From: Natronocalculus amylovorans | GTDB lineage: Archaea; Halobacteriota; Halobacteria; Halobacteriales; Haloferacaceae | Direction: 5' to 3' | Length of the DNA stretch: 64,000 nt | Assembly (NCBI RefSeq): GCF_023638035.1 | Contig: NZ_JAKRVX010000004.1 | Coordinates: 62,001-126,000, forward strand | Shown: positions 43,683-54,200 of the stretch, in pieces | Layout: each line of letters begins with the position of its first letter | How positions within the stretch are numbered: the stretch's first letter is position 1 | Translations under genes and position numbers: made by a program | The notes under the pieces: model-generated | Seen by the model: the letters and a program-made list of their open reading frames with translations, nothing else | Told to the model about the DNA's origin: nothing | The model's database searches: none

Positions 43683-44108
43683 TTAGTCCCACAGCCCCTC
43701 GATACGCTTTCTAACGTATTCAAGGATGATCTGACAGACATCTCGATGATCGATCGGCCACTGGGCATCTTCTGCATCGATCCGACTGGCCGTTGGCGGC
43801 GGATGAAAGTGCCCTCGTGAGTTGTGTGTATTCGGATGCCGATCCCACCGACACTTCCACACACCATCCTGATGGATCTCTTGGTAGTGGAAATTGAAGT
43901 CTTCGTTTTGGTACCAGCGGATCTCAAAGCGAGCAGATACGCCTACTGGATAGTATTTATCAGCCATCTCAACCCGAAGGTGCAGTTTTTCTTTCTCAAC
44001 GATCGCAGCAGCGTCGACCATTCGACTCCCTGCGAACCGCGAGCGCATGTGCTCCAATACTGGCCGATCGATCGGCCCCGGACTTGCTCCATCGCCCATT
44101 GGCACCAT
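43683..44108 (-). CDS. TumE-like (DUF6516-like) putative toxin
   Basis: 141 residues. Visible pattern: KLHLRVEMADKYYPVGVSAR, FEIRWYQNEDFNFHYQEIHQ, then CRWDRHPNTHNSRGHFHPPP and a C-terminal helix (QIILEYVRKRIEGLW). The order (aromatic strands, R-W-D, a histidine-rich H-F-H-P-P-P segment, C-terminal helix) resembles TumE/DUF6516 proteins, toxin components of archaeal and bacterial modules. It begins two bases after the stop of a winged-helix gene on the same strand, the arrangement of an antitoxin-toxin pair. Assignment is by pattern only. Confidence 0.6.
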   Translation of the reverse strand: MVPMGDGASPGPIDRPVLEHMRSRFAGSRMVDAAAIVEKEKLHLRVEMADKYYPVGVSARFEIRWYQNEDFNFHYQEIHQDGVWKCRWDRHPNTHNSRGHFHPPPTASRIDAEDAQWPIDHRDVCQIILEYVRKRIEGLWD

Positions 44109-44110
44109 CG

Positions 44111-44626
44111 TTAGGTGTGAGATGGTGCTGTGGAACTAGCAGACGCTCTCCGAGCACGCTCGTGGAGGTGGCGTTCTTCGATCGCAGTAGCCCAATCGCC
44201 AAGAGCGACGTATACGTCGTCGATCTGCGCTGGGTCGAACGCAAGCGCGTCGACTTCAGCAGGCGAGTCAACACTGTATTCATCACGGTACGCCTCAATC
44301 TGGTTGGTTAGCTCTGAGACGCGAGCTTGCAACTCCTCAATCGTATTGTTTACTCGTAGTTCGTTCACCCGTCGCCATTCAAAATAGTCGTCGTTGCGCT
44401 CGTATCTGGCTGGCCGCCCCTCGTGGTATATAACAATGCCAAGATCATTATAAAAGGATAGATGTGTCCGCGCAGATTCCGTTGAACAGTCTGCCCGCTC
44501 AGCAATTTCTGCAGCTGTCATCGGTTCGCGGGCGTGAAGCACTGCCCCATACACCCGCTGTTTTGTGTCTGCAGATTTGAACGGGCGATCGAATGGGGGT
44601 GGACCGTTTCGGTGGTCGTCTGCCAT
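44111..44626 (-). CDS. Winged-helix regulator / possible antitoxin (DUF7342-like)
   Basis: 171 residues from MADDHRNGPPPFDRPFKSAD at 44626 (an upstream in-frame start at 44683 adds 19 unlikely residues). The wHTH is QRVYGAVLHAREPMTAAEIA, then ERADCSTESARTHLSFYNDL and GIVIYHEGRPARYERNDDYF. A helical region (VNNTIEELQARVSELTNQIE) may form a coiled coil. Such proteins are widespread in haloarchaea (I recall DUF7342) and frequently precede a small partner gene. Here the partner is the TumE-like protein two bases downstream. It would repress its own operon and neutralise the partner. Confidence 0.72.
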   Translation of the reverse strand: MADDHRNGPPPFDRPFKSADTKQRVYGAVLHAREPMTAAEIAERADCSTESARTHLSFYNDLGIVIYHEGRPARYERNDDYFEWRRVNELRVNNTIEELQARVSELTNQIEAYRDEYSVDSPAEVDALAFDPAQIDDVYVALGDWATAIEERHLHERARRASASSTAPSHT

Positions 44627-44792
44627 ATTGCTTCTAAGAGATAGAACCACATATTTCTTTCTCCAACAAAAATATATGGCCAAGTACGGCTTTCTTCACT
44701 CAAAGATTTTGTCGAATCACTGAAGTCACAGGTATTCTCCTTGACCACCGATAAATACTGCACTGGCCCTCAAGCAGTCGATTTCGCTTTTA

Positions 44793-44963
44793 TTGACTTT
44801 GCCAATAGCAATAGGACTCGTCTCCTATTTTTTCGGCGACACCCTTGTATCCGGAGTTCTACACGGGTTTCTTATGGCAGCTGTTATCCTACTCTATTAT
44901 TATTGGTCAAACATGCTTGGAAACCCCGAAGAAGCAGGATGGTTCAGTAAAGACAATAAGTAG
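44793..44963 (+). CDS. Possible 56-residue membrane protein (start uncertain)
   Basis: The frame is open from 44745 to the TAG at 44961-44963 and reads SISLLLTLPIAIGLVSYFFG, then DTLVSGVLHGFLMAAVILLY, YYWSNMLGNPEEAGWFSKDN. Two clear membrane helices and a sensible C terminus argue for coding. There is no ATG or GTG near the N terminus; TTG at 44793 is the best start. A frameshift linking it to the TTG at 44741 in the next frame is also possible, in which case it is a remnant. No family recognised. Confidence 0.38.
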   Translation: MTLPIAIGLVSYFFGDTLVSGVLHGFLMAAVILLYYYWSNMLGNPEEAGWFSKDNK

Positions 44964-45131
44964 TCCACACGACCATCTTTCCCTGCGTGCGCGATCTGTA
45001 ATTACCCTGTACTGACCGCGACTGGGTCAAAACATATCACTTGCTGAGGATTTCAACAGAGCCGAACCGATCGATTGTATGGTGTTTGACTAATTCTACT
45101 TATGTTGGCTCGGACCGATTGTTTGAATCTC

Positions 45132-46205
45132 ATGAGGTGGAGCGTTTCATCGAACGATGGAGGGCTGCCCAAGACGATCGGCTGGTGGCTTTTTGCGATC
45201 GCTCTGTTTCTCGTCCTCGTTGTGGCGTTACAAACCTACATTGGGTGGATTGTGTTTGGAGTCTTCCTATATCATGTCGCCCGTCCGGTTGCCAGACGTC
45301 TTCAACATCACGGCGTTTCACCGGGACTCTCTGCGCTCCTTTCATTTGGGCTCATTATGCTACCGTTCATGGCAGTTCTGGGGGTGTTCATTGTGTTGCT
45401 GCTCGCAGAGCTTGCAGCGATCGAGGCGACGGACGTGGAAGCACTGTTGGAAAGGCTGTTTCCACGGCTTGCAATAGAGACCCTCCCCACGAGTGAGGAT
45501 GAACTATATGCGTTTGTTGAAGTCCTACGGAGCGATCCAACACTCGCCACATTGATTCCGTTGGTGAGCGGGTTCGTCGGGACGTTCACCGTACAAGCGT
45601 TCAACGTGTTGATCACATTCGTCTTCGCGTTTTTCCTCGTTCGAGATGAGCGAAGAATCGATTCTTGGTTCCGCTCCACCATCGTAGAACGCGAGTCAAA
45701 CGTGTATGCGTATCTGAAAGCGGTTGATCGGGGGCTCGCCTCAGTCTACTTCGGATATACGCTCACCATTATCGTGATCAGTATTGTAGCCGTAATCATC
45801 TACAGTGTGTTGAATCTCCTTGCTCCACCAGGTCTCGCAATCCCTCATGCGATACTTCTCGGCTTTGCCACTGGACTAATTTCGGTGATTCCACTCATCG
45901 GTCGGAATCTGCTGTATGGGTCGATTTTTCTCTATCTCACTGTCGTAGCATATCAGACAAATTTGAGATATGTCTGGTTCCCGATCGTGTTCTACATTGT
46001 AATGGGGGGCATCTTCGACAACGTCATTCGAACGTATGTTCGGCCCTCCCTTTCTGGTCGTCTCTTTCACACGGGTTTCGTCATGTTCGCGTATCTCTTG
46101 GGACCGGCTATTTTCGGGTGGTATGGGATATTCCTCGGCCCGTTCATCATGGTGGTCACCATTCAATTTCTGCGAGTTCAGCTGCCGAAAATGCACCCCC
46201 ACTAA
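45132..46205 (+). CDS. AI-2E family transporter
   Basis: 357 residues from MRWSVSSNDGG at 45132; an ATG at 45102 adds ten residues. Topology is that of PF01594: two N-terminal helices, a helix with LLLAELAAIEATDVEALLER in the extracytoplasmic region, then paired helices with 'AFNVLITFVFAFFLVRDERR' and the conserved C-terminal 'GPAIFGWYGIFLGPFIMVVT'. Members export autoinducer-2-like molecules or act as Na+/H+ antiporters in haloalkaliphiles; the substrate here is open. Single gene, not obviously in an operon. 46206-46436 after it has no gene. Confidence 0.88.
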   Translation: MRWSVSSNDGGLPKTIGWWLFAIALFLVLVVALQTYIGWIVFGVFLYHVARPVARRLQHHGVSPGLSALLSFGLIMLPFMAVLGVFIVLLLAELAAIEATDVEALLERLFPRLAIETLPTSEDELYAFVEVLRSDPTLATLIPLVSGFVGTFTVQAFNVLITFVFAFFLVRDERRIDSWFRSTIVERESNVYAYLKAVDRGLASVYFGYTLTIIVISIVAVIIYSVLNLLAPPGLAIPHAILLGFATGLISVIPLIGRNLLYGSIFLYLTVVAYQTNLRYVWFPIVFYIVMGGIFDNVIRTYVRPSLSGRLFHTGFVMFAYLLGPAIFGWYGIFLGPFIMVVTIQFLRVQLPKMHPH

Positions 46206-46436
46206 AATGAACGGTCACAGTCCAGTACGAGACTGTAGGGATTTCCGAGACTGGCGACGGAAACAGCCGTCTCATCGATCTGAATATAGAGGCGGTATTT
46301 CTCACGGTGTGTTGATTTTCTCTGTATTGTGATCAGCAACACCGCACAAGACTCGCGCACTGTATTCAGCACGATATTCTGAATATCCCTCAGTCATGCT
46401 AGACCGCTCAGTGTTGACCAAAGCCAACTGATTGTA

Positions 46437-48035
46437 TTATTTTTCGAACGTTTCAGAGAAGACCTTCTTTTCGGCGGCTCGCAAATGGTGGAGAAATGTC
46501 GACTGTGAGATGTCAAGCGTCTCAGCAATATCTGCGGCTTTTGATTGCTGTGGCCGATCGAAAAAACCCGAAACTGCGGCAGCGTGAAGCGCCTGTTTTT
46601 GTTTGATGGTCAATGATTCGAATGGCGACGGAGTGGTGTCCTCGACAGCGCGGACACTCCGTGTCCGGACGGTTGCCTCAGGCCAGTGTGTCCGAAGTGC
46701 CTCAATCACAGTCGAAATATCTGCCATCTTTGGAAACTGTGTCACAAGCTCCGTCGTACCGCCTGCAGCCGTCATGGAAGCGATCGACCCACCATAGTTG
46801 GTAATAATCGTCCCAAGAACGGGCTCTGGAACACGTATCCGAACAACTGCAGGCTGGCCATCGCGTACCGGCGTGATGTCTTCGACACCAAAGACGGTGC
46901 TCGCAGCATGCGTGAGTAATTTCACCGCCACATCATCGGTCCGTATCAAGTATGTCACCATCCCACCATCGGACTGTAACTCGTGACTCCGAAGCTGAGT
47001 CTCCTCAGGAAGCGATGGAGCGATCGACAGCGCTGCCAAAAAGTGGCTTTCATCAAGCTTCACGGACACTTCAGTCAATACGTCCGACCTGAGGGTATCA
47101 CGTTGACGCTGCATGTTCCGTTTGAACCCAAGCGCTGCTGCGAACTCAGCGACGAGCGTCCGTGTGAGTGATGTCTCTGGCGTCTCACGGACGACAGTCA
47201 AAACGCCATCAAAGACGCCACTGTGTTCGAGTGGAACTGATCGAATACACGTCAGGCCACAGTCACGCAACCGATCGGCAAGCGCAGGATTGTCGACCGA
47301 ATTGACAGTGACCACCCGAGGTTGACCTGTAGAAAGCACTGCACGTGTGCTCTCATCGACTGCAGTTTCGGCATCTTCCTCAGGTGAGTCACTCCGCCGG
47401 AAGGTGTCATCACCATAGTGTGCGTCGATCTGATGTGGTGGGTCGATCGCAGCTGTACCACGGTGCCGACGGACAACCCATGCCCCGCTATACCCATGTG
47501 TTTCAACTAACTGCTGGCAGACATTCTCGGCAAATGTTCCGTCCGTGGCGGTCTGTAACAGCAACTGTCGGATCGCCTCCTTGCCGTCACGCTCAGCTTC
47601 CAGTTGACGCTTTGCCTCCTCAAGCTGCTTTTCACGTTCTTTTCGGGCAGAGATATCTCGAGTATTGACAACGTAGTAGCCTTCGGGTGTGGGGGTTGAC
47701 GATCCAATGCTTTCGATCCACTTGTAGCTGCCATCAGCGACCAAAAAGCGGTGTTCAACGATTTCAATCTGATGCTCAGTGGCGCTCGTCAGTGCGTTAA
47801 ACGCCTCGAGAACCCGATCGTGATCGTCGGGATGAAAGTACTCTGTAACATGCGTTCCAACAAGTTCGTCCTGGTCATACCCATAGATATAGTCAATGGC
47901 GGGGCTGTCGTACCGAATAATTCCGTCTTCATCTAGCAGGGTAAGAAGATCGCTTGAGTGCAGCGGCATGGTCTCGAGCCCTGTGGCCGCTTCTAATTCG
48001 ATCGACCCCACTGTTTCCGACCGATCTTCAGTCAT
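46437..48035 (-). CDS. PAS-GAF sensor with HTH-10 output
   Basis: 532 residues. The PAS domain (about 25-135) has LLTLLDEDGIIRYDSPAIDY, 'YFHPDDHDRVLEAF' and GSYKWIESIGSS. A coiled linker follows, then a GAF-like domain (NVCQQLVETHGYSGAWVVRR). The C terminus carries a Bat-type region and HTH-10: LTIKQKQALHAAAVSGFFDR, then KAADIAETLDISQSTFLHHL. One-component sensor-regulators of this kind act directly at promoters. Divergent from giant protein 2 with a 182-base shared region, so it is the prime candidate regulator of that gene. No transmembrane segment; the ligand is unknown. Confidence 0.88.
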   Translation of the reverse strand: MTEDRSETVGSIELEAATGLETMPLHSSDLLTLLDEDGIIRYDSPAIDYIYGYDQDELVGTHVTEYFHPDDHDRVLEAFNALTSATEHQIEIVEHRFLVADGSYKWIESIGSSTPTPEGYYVVNTRDISARKEREKQLEEAKRQLEAERDGKEAIRQLLLQTATDGTFAENVCQQLVETHGYSGAWVVRRHRGTAAIDPPHQIDAHYGDDTFRRSDSPEEDAETAVDESTRAVLSTGQPRVVTVNSVDNPALADRLRDCGLTCIRSVPLEHSGVFDGVLTVVRETPETSLTRTLVAEFAAALGFKRNMQRQRDTLRSDVLTEVSVKLDESHFLAALSIAPSLPEETQLRSHELQSDGGMVTYLIRTDDVAVKLLTHAASTVFGVEDITPVRDGQPAVVRIRVPEPVLGTIITNYGGSIASMTAAGGTTELVTQFPKMADISTVIEALRTHWPEATVRTRSVRAVEDTTPSPFESLTIKQKQALHAAAVSGFFDRPQQSKAADIAETLDISQSTFLHHLRAAEKKVFSETFEK

Positions 48036-48217
48036 TATCTGAGAGAGATGCCACCCACGTAATTACCCTTTTGTGTCTGTTGACAGGCTGTTTTCGTTAT
48101 ATATGCATATGCTGCTTAAGTACCATTCTGGAGTCATGCAGGATATACAGATTATTTGGGCTGCATAACGCGTGGTTGTCCGGGCAACCGGTGATGTGCA
48201 GAAATTGAACACAATAC
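48036..48217. promoter_or_regulatory. Divergent promoter region of the sensor-regulator and giant protein 2
   Basis: 182 bases, AT-rich around 48100-48160 (ATATATGCATATGC at 48098-48111 is a candidate TATA/BRE or operator palindrome for the leftward gene; GATATACAGATTATTTGG lies toward the rightward gene). No reading frame. Confidence 0.35.
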
Positions 48218-51200
48218 ATGACCGGAGACATGAGAGACACAAACGGGCGAACCGAGAGAGAACAGTCGATACTAGGCGATCGGTTTTCGATCTCAACTGT
48301 TGGAGGGCGGGTGCTGCGGATGTGCGTCCTTATTGGTGTATTGCTACTTGCTGGTTCGGTGGTTGGTGGTATCGCAGCGACCGAGGAGACAGTTGAGATT
48401 AGCAACTGGAGCGAACTACAGAGTATTGAAGACGATCTTGATGGTGACTACATTCTTATCGCTGATCTTGATAAAAACACCGAGGATTACGACGCCGTTG
48501 TTGGTGACGGTGATTTCAGACCGATCGGCCCTACCTTTACTGGCTCGTTTGATGGAAACGGGCAGACGATTTCTGATCTCGTAATTGATGGAGGGTCGAA
48601 CGTCGGTTTGTTCAGCACAAGCGAGGGTGACATTCACCGGTTGGCACTCCAAGATGTAGAAATTTATGGAGATGATAATCACGTCGGTGGCATCGTTGGT
48701 TCGATGGACGGGGGTAGCATATCGAAATCGTACGTAACTGGCGAGGTTAGCAGTTCGCGTGTCGGAGTCGGAGGTCTAATCGGTCAAGGAACCGATGGTG
48801 AAATCAACGCCTCCTATACGATTGTGGATGGGAGTGTTGGAATATGGAGTGTCGGTGGATTGGTCGGGGATGTTCGCAGCGGAACACTCTCTATCAACGA
48901 GAGTTATGCTTTGGGGACACTCAGTGGTGATGACCGTCTTGGAGGACTCGTTGGCGATGTCGTAAGTGGCACGGTCAACATCGAGAGCGTCTATTGGGAC
49001 AGAGAGAGGTCCGGGGTAACCAACACAGCTGGCAGGGTTGGGCCTTCGGCAACGTTGTCGACGAATAACGTCAGTGGCCTATCCAGTGATGAACTCAAAG
49101 GCGATGCCGCTGTGACAAACATGGACGGCTTTGATTTCGATGCGACGTGGGCCGTCGAAACTGGAGATATTATTTCCCATCCGTATCTCCAGTCGACACC
49201 GCAAGATCCCGCACCCGGACGTGAGAATACCCGATTTGCTGGTGGGATCGGAACTGCAGATGATCCGATTCAGATAGAAACGTGGGAGCACTTACACAGA
49301 GTGAGTGAATCGCTTGACGCTCACTTCGAACTCATTGGCGACCTTGATGAAGAAACAGATGGGTACGAAGAATACGTCACTGACCCTAGTGAGGGATTCG
49401 AACCGATCGGAAGTGGGGCTGATCCGTTCACCGGGGAGTTCGACGGCAGCGGCTACGTGATCGACGGATTGTACATCGATCAAAACGGAGATTACGTCGG
49501 ATTGTTCGGTTCTGTCGGTAGCACGGGCCGCTTGACGCACGTTGGTCTCGATGCAGTCAACGTAACCGGCAATGAGTACGTGGGTGGAGTAGCCGGGGAA
49601 AGTGCAGGCGAAATCGACCAATCGTGGGTGAGTGGAAACGTAACCGGATCGGTGACTGTCGGTGGACTCGTTGGCCACACCACGGGAACCGTTGTCGAAT
49701 CGTACTCCGTGGGCACGGTCACAGCAGAGTCTGCTGTCGGTGGACTCGTCGGCTCCACTGGGTCGTCCAGTGCAGTTTCCGAATCGTACGCGGCTGGCGA
49801 CATCGAAGCTGATACCGAGTTTGGCGGATTGGTTGGGGTGAACGATGGCGAAGTGTCGACTTCGTTCTGGAATGTCGATGTAGTCGAGTCTGGAGACGGT
49901 GCGGGAGTAAACGACGGCACAGTCGACGCAACAGGGCTTTCGACTACTGAGATGAAAGGCGAGGCAGCTGTGGCGAACATGAGCGACGATTTCGATTTTG
50001 ATGCGACGTGGACCGTCAGAACTGGTCACATCATTTCGTATCCATATCTGCAGTCGACAGTCCAAGAGCCTGCACCTGGATACGATGATCTGCGGTTTGC
50101 TGGCGGCCTCGGTTCCAAAGACGAACCACTAGAAATCGACACGTGGGAGCACCTTCACAACGTACGCCAAGAGCTTGATGGCCACTTCGAACTTGTTGGT
50201 GATTTAGACGACCAGACGGAGGGATACAGCGAGTACGTCGCTGATCGGAGCGTGGGCTTTGAGCCGATTGGTAACGGGAACGATCCATTTACCGGAACGT
50301 TTGAGGGTCACGATCACGAAATTAGGGATCTTCGAATCGATCGTTCAGAAGCGAGTAATGGGAAAGATGCGGGGTTGTTTCTGTACGTAGATGGGGGCGT
50401 GATTTCTTCGGTCGGGATTATTGATGGAGAGATAACCGCTGCAGACGGGAGCCGTGGGAGTGCTGCCACTGACGGTTCAGATGCGACAGACGGTGAGAAC
50501 GGTGGCGATGCGGCTGGATTAGTGCTCGTCAACAATGACGGTGCTGTACGCAATTCGCGCGTCACAAACACGATCGTGACCGCCGGTTCCGGGGGTGCTG
50601 GTGGGAACGGTTGTAGTACGTTCGGACAATTCGATGGATGTTCGGGTGATGACGACGGAGGTCTAGGAAGTGCCGGTGGTGACGGTGGTGACGGTGGTGA
50701 CGCGGCTGGTGTTGTCCTTGGTAGTATCGATGGAGCTGTAAATAATACGTACCTCACCGGGTCCACCGTAACAGCAGGATCAGGAAGAAACGGGGGTCAC
50801 GGTGGTGATGGCGGTGACGGTGCACTTCCCGGTGGTGATGGCGGTGACGGCGGAACGGCGGCGGGTCTAATCGAATACATAGATGGGGAAGATGCGGTTA
50901 TTACCGATTCGTACGTCGACGACACTGTAATTACGGCCGGTTCAGGTGGGAGGGGTGGTCCCGGATACGACGGGTTCCAGTCTAGTCCAAACCCTGGTGC
51001 TGGTGGTGATGGCGGCGCTGCTGCGGGTATCGTCTCGGACATTTCCGATGGAACGGTTCAAAATGTCTATATTTTCGCCACAAATATTGACGCTGGGTCC
51101 GGTGGTTCGGGAGGAGATGGTGGTACACAAGACCCCAATGGCAGTCCAGGAGACGACGGTCCTGTAGGTACAATCGTCGTTGAAAACGGTGGTACCGTCT

Positions 51201-54200
51201 CCGCCAGCTACTGGAGTACGGACACAGTCAATCAGAACGTATCCGATGGTGGTGAGGGATTGACGAGCGCCCAGATGCGAGGGCCGACTGCCGAGGATAA
51301 CATGAACGGCTTCGACTTCGCTGACACGTGGGCCGCTGGAACCAACCCCGAAGAAGGATTCCTCGTGTCGTTGCCGTACTTACAACAGAACCAGCAGGTG
51401 CCTGCACCGGGTGCAGAATCACTCTTCGCTGACGGAAACGGCACCGCAGAGAATCCGTATCAGATCGAGAACTGGGAGCACCTCCACAACATCCGCGAGG
51501 TGCTCGACGCGAACTACACATTGTCTGGTGACCTCAATGAAACGGCACCCGGATACGAAACCTATGTGGCTGACCCAACTGCTGGCTTCGAACCGATCGG
51601 TGATGACGACAATGCATTCAACGGGACGTTCAACGGCAGCGGATTCACGATATCGAATCTCGAAATCAATCAACCGGATATGAACCGAGTCGGTCTGTTC
51701 GCAAAGCTCGATTCAGGTTCTCATGTCGAATACGTTACGCTCGAGTCAGTTAGTGTCGAAGGAAGCAGTATCGTTGGTGGGTTAGTCGGTGACAACGCCG
51801 ACGGTACCGTACACGACTCATTCGTCAGCGGGAGCGTCAGTGGGAGTGATTCCGTCGGGGGGCTCGTCGGGAGCAACCGCGCCGGGATACACAACTCGTC
51901 GACAGACGTGGTAATCACCAGTGCCCGAGGCGGTGGACTGGTCGGCTACAATGATAATAACGCAACCATACAGTCATCAGTCGCAACTGGCGTTATCAAT
52001 GGAGACGACGAAACGGGCGGGCTCGTTGGGTGGAATGATGGTGGGACGATACACAACTCGTACGCGAGTGGCTCTATCGATGGCAACGAAAATGTGGGGG
52101 GTCTCGTTGGGAAAAATGGCGGCGAGATTAAGGAATCCTACTCGGTCGGCCCTGTAGACGGCAATAGCAATGTTGGCGGACTCGTCGGTACCAGCGACGG
52201 CGGTACAGTCACGAACTCATACTGGGACGTCGAAACTACCCAACAGACAGAATCTGCCGGGGGGATTGGTCTCACAACCTTGCAGATGACTGGTGACCGT
52301 GCTGCAGACAACATGGATGGCTTCGACTTCGGTGAGACATGGGTAGCTGGGGAGGCTGACAGTCAAGAAGGCGGGCTAACTGTGTTCTACCCTGTCTTAC
52401 AAAACAATACGCAGGAACCGGCACCCAGCACGAGTCTATACGATACCGGCGAGGGTACCGTGGACAACCCTTACGAGATCGGTGACTGGTACCAGCTTAA
52501 TTACATCCGTGTAAGTCTCGACTCGGAGTTCGTCCTCACGGGCGATCTCGACGAGGACTCACCGGGCTACGAGCAAATCGCCGGGGCTGACGCTAACGGC
52601 GGCGATGGCTTCGAGCCGATTGGTGACACCACCAACAAATTCAATGGCGCGTTTGACGGGAACGACCACACGATTTCGGATCTGGTGATCGACCAGTCGA
52701 ACAGTCAGGAGATACCCGTCGGGCTGTTCGGATATGTCGGTGGGGACGGAGAGATCAACAATGTCACGCTGGTCAGCGCGAGCGTGACGGGCGATGAGAG
52801 TCAAACGGGGTTTGACCAAGACCGAACGGGTGCGCTTGTCGGGTTGCTCGAGGGGACTGTCACCAATTCGAGTGCTGAAGCAGACGTCGTCGGTGGGGAC
52901 TCTGTCGGCGGGCTGGTCGGCATAAACGACGGTGGCACCGTGAGCGAGTCGTACGCCACCGGTGATGTCGACGGAAACAATAATGTCGGTGGGCTGGTCG
53001 GCGACAATAACGCTGGCATGGTGAGTGAGTCGTACGCCACCGGTGATGTAGGAGGAAGGGTTGGTGTCGGTGGACTGGTCGGCGGAAACAGTGGTACCGT
53101 GAGCGAGTCGTACGCGACGGGTACGGTCGACGGAGAAACCAATGTCGGCGGGCTCGTCGGTCTCGACATCGATGGGGACGTACCTGACTCTTATTGGGAT
53201 ACGGAAGCAACCGGCCAAGACGACTCCGCTGGTGGTCTGGGCCTCACCACTATCGAAATGAAGGGCGCAGATAGCCGCCTCGACGGATTCGACTTCCAGA
53301 ATACGTGGGACGTCGTCTCCAATGAAAACGTCTCCTACCCGTTCCTCCAAGCAATTGCTCAAGAGCCCGCACCGGGACTCGAAGCGGTCGAGGACATTAG
53401 CGTCTCGCTCGCAGACACCGAGATCGAACAGGGCGAAGAAACCTCGTTCACGGTGACCGTGTCGCTCTCGGAGTCGGGCGAAAGTGAGGCAACCAGGCTG
53501 TCGAATCTCACCTCGTCCAATCCCGCAAATGCGACCGTCGACGAAAACGGCACGGTCACCGGAACCGGCGTCGGCAACGTCACGATCACGGGGAGCTACG
53601 GAAGCAAGGAAGATAGTGCAATCCTGACCGTCACGCCTGGTCCCTCCGTCGAGGTCGACGTCGAGACGCAGCCAGCCACCTCGACTGCTGGCGAACCACT
53701 CGTAGGTCCGCCTGCTGTCCTCGTCACTGACGAGTTCGGTAATCCCACACCGGGAACCAACGTCTCGGTTACGGCAGTCAACGATCCAGACGCACTCGTG
53801 AGCGGCGACCTCGAGGTCGAGACAAACGAATCGGGCATATCCACATTCGACGACCTCGTCATCGAGACTGCCGCCGACTATGAGCTCGAATTTAGCATTA
53901 ATGATGCCGAAGACGGCGTCAACGAATCCGACACCGCGGTCAGCGAGGAGTTCACTGTCGAACCCGCAGACCCCGACTCATTCGAAATAGAGACACAGCC
54001 GAATGCCAACCAGACCGCTGGCGAGTCAATCACCGGCTTGCCAGCCGTCAACGTCACCGATGCGTTTGACAATTCCATTTCTGGACTCACCATTTCGGCC
54101 ACCGCGGACGGCCCCGGTCCGGTCGTGAGTGGTGGCAAGGCCGACACGGATGGTGAAGGAGTCGCCACCTTCGACGACCTCGTGATTGAGACTGCCGGTG

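Noticed and set aside
38060-53210. GLUG-coding repeats as a DNA repeat element
   Set aside because: The repetition is explained by protein modules (VGGLVG, SYATG) with diverged codons, not by identical DNA.
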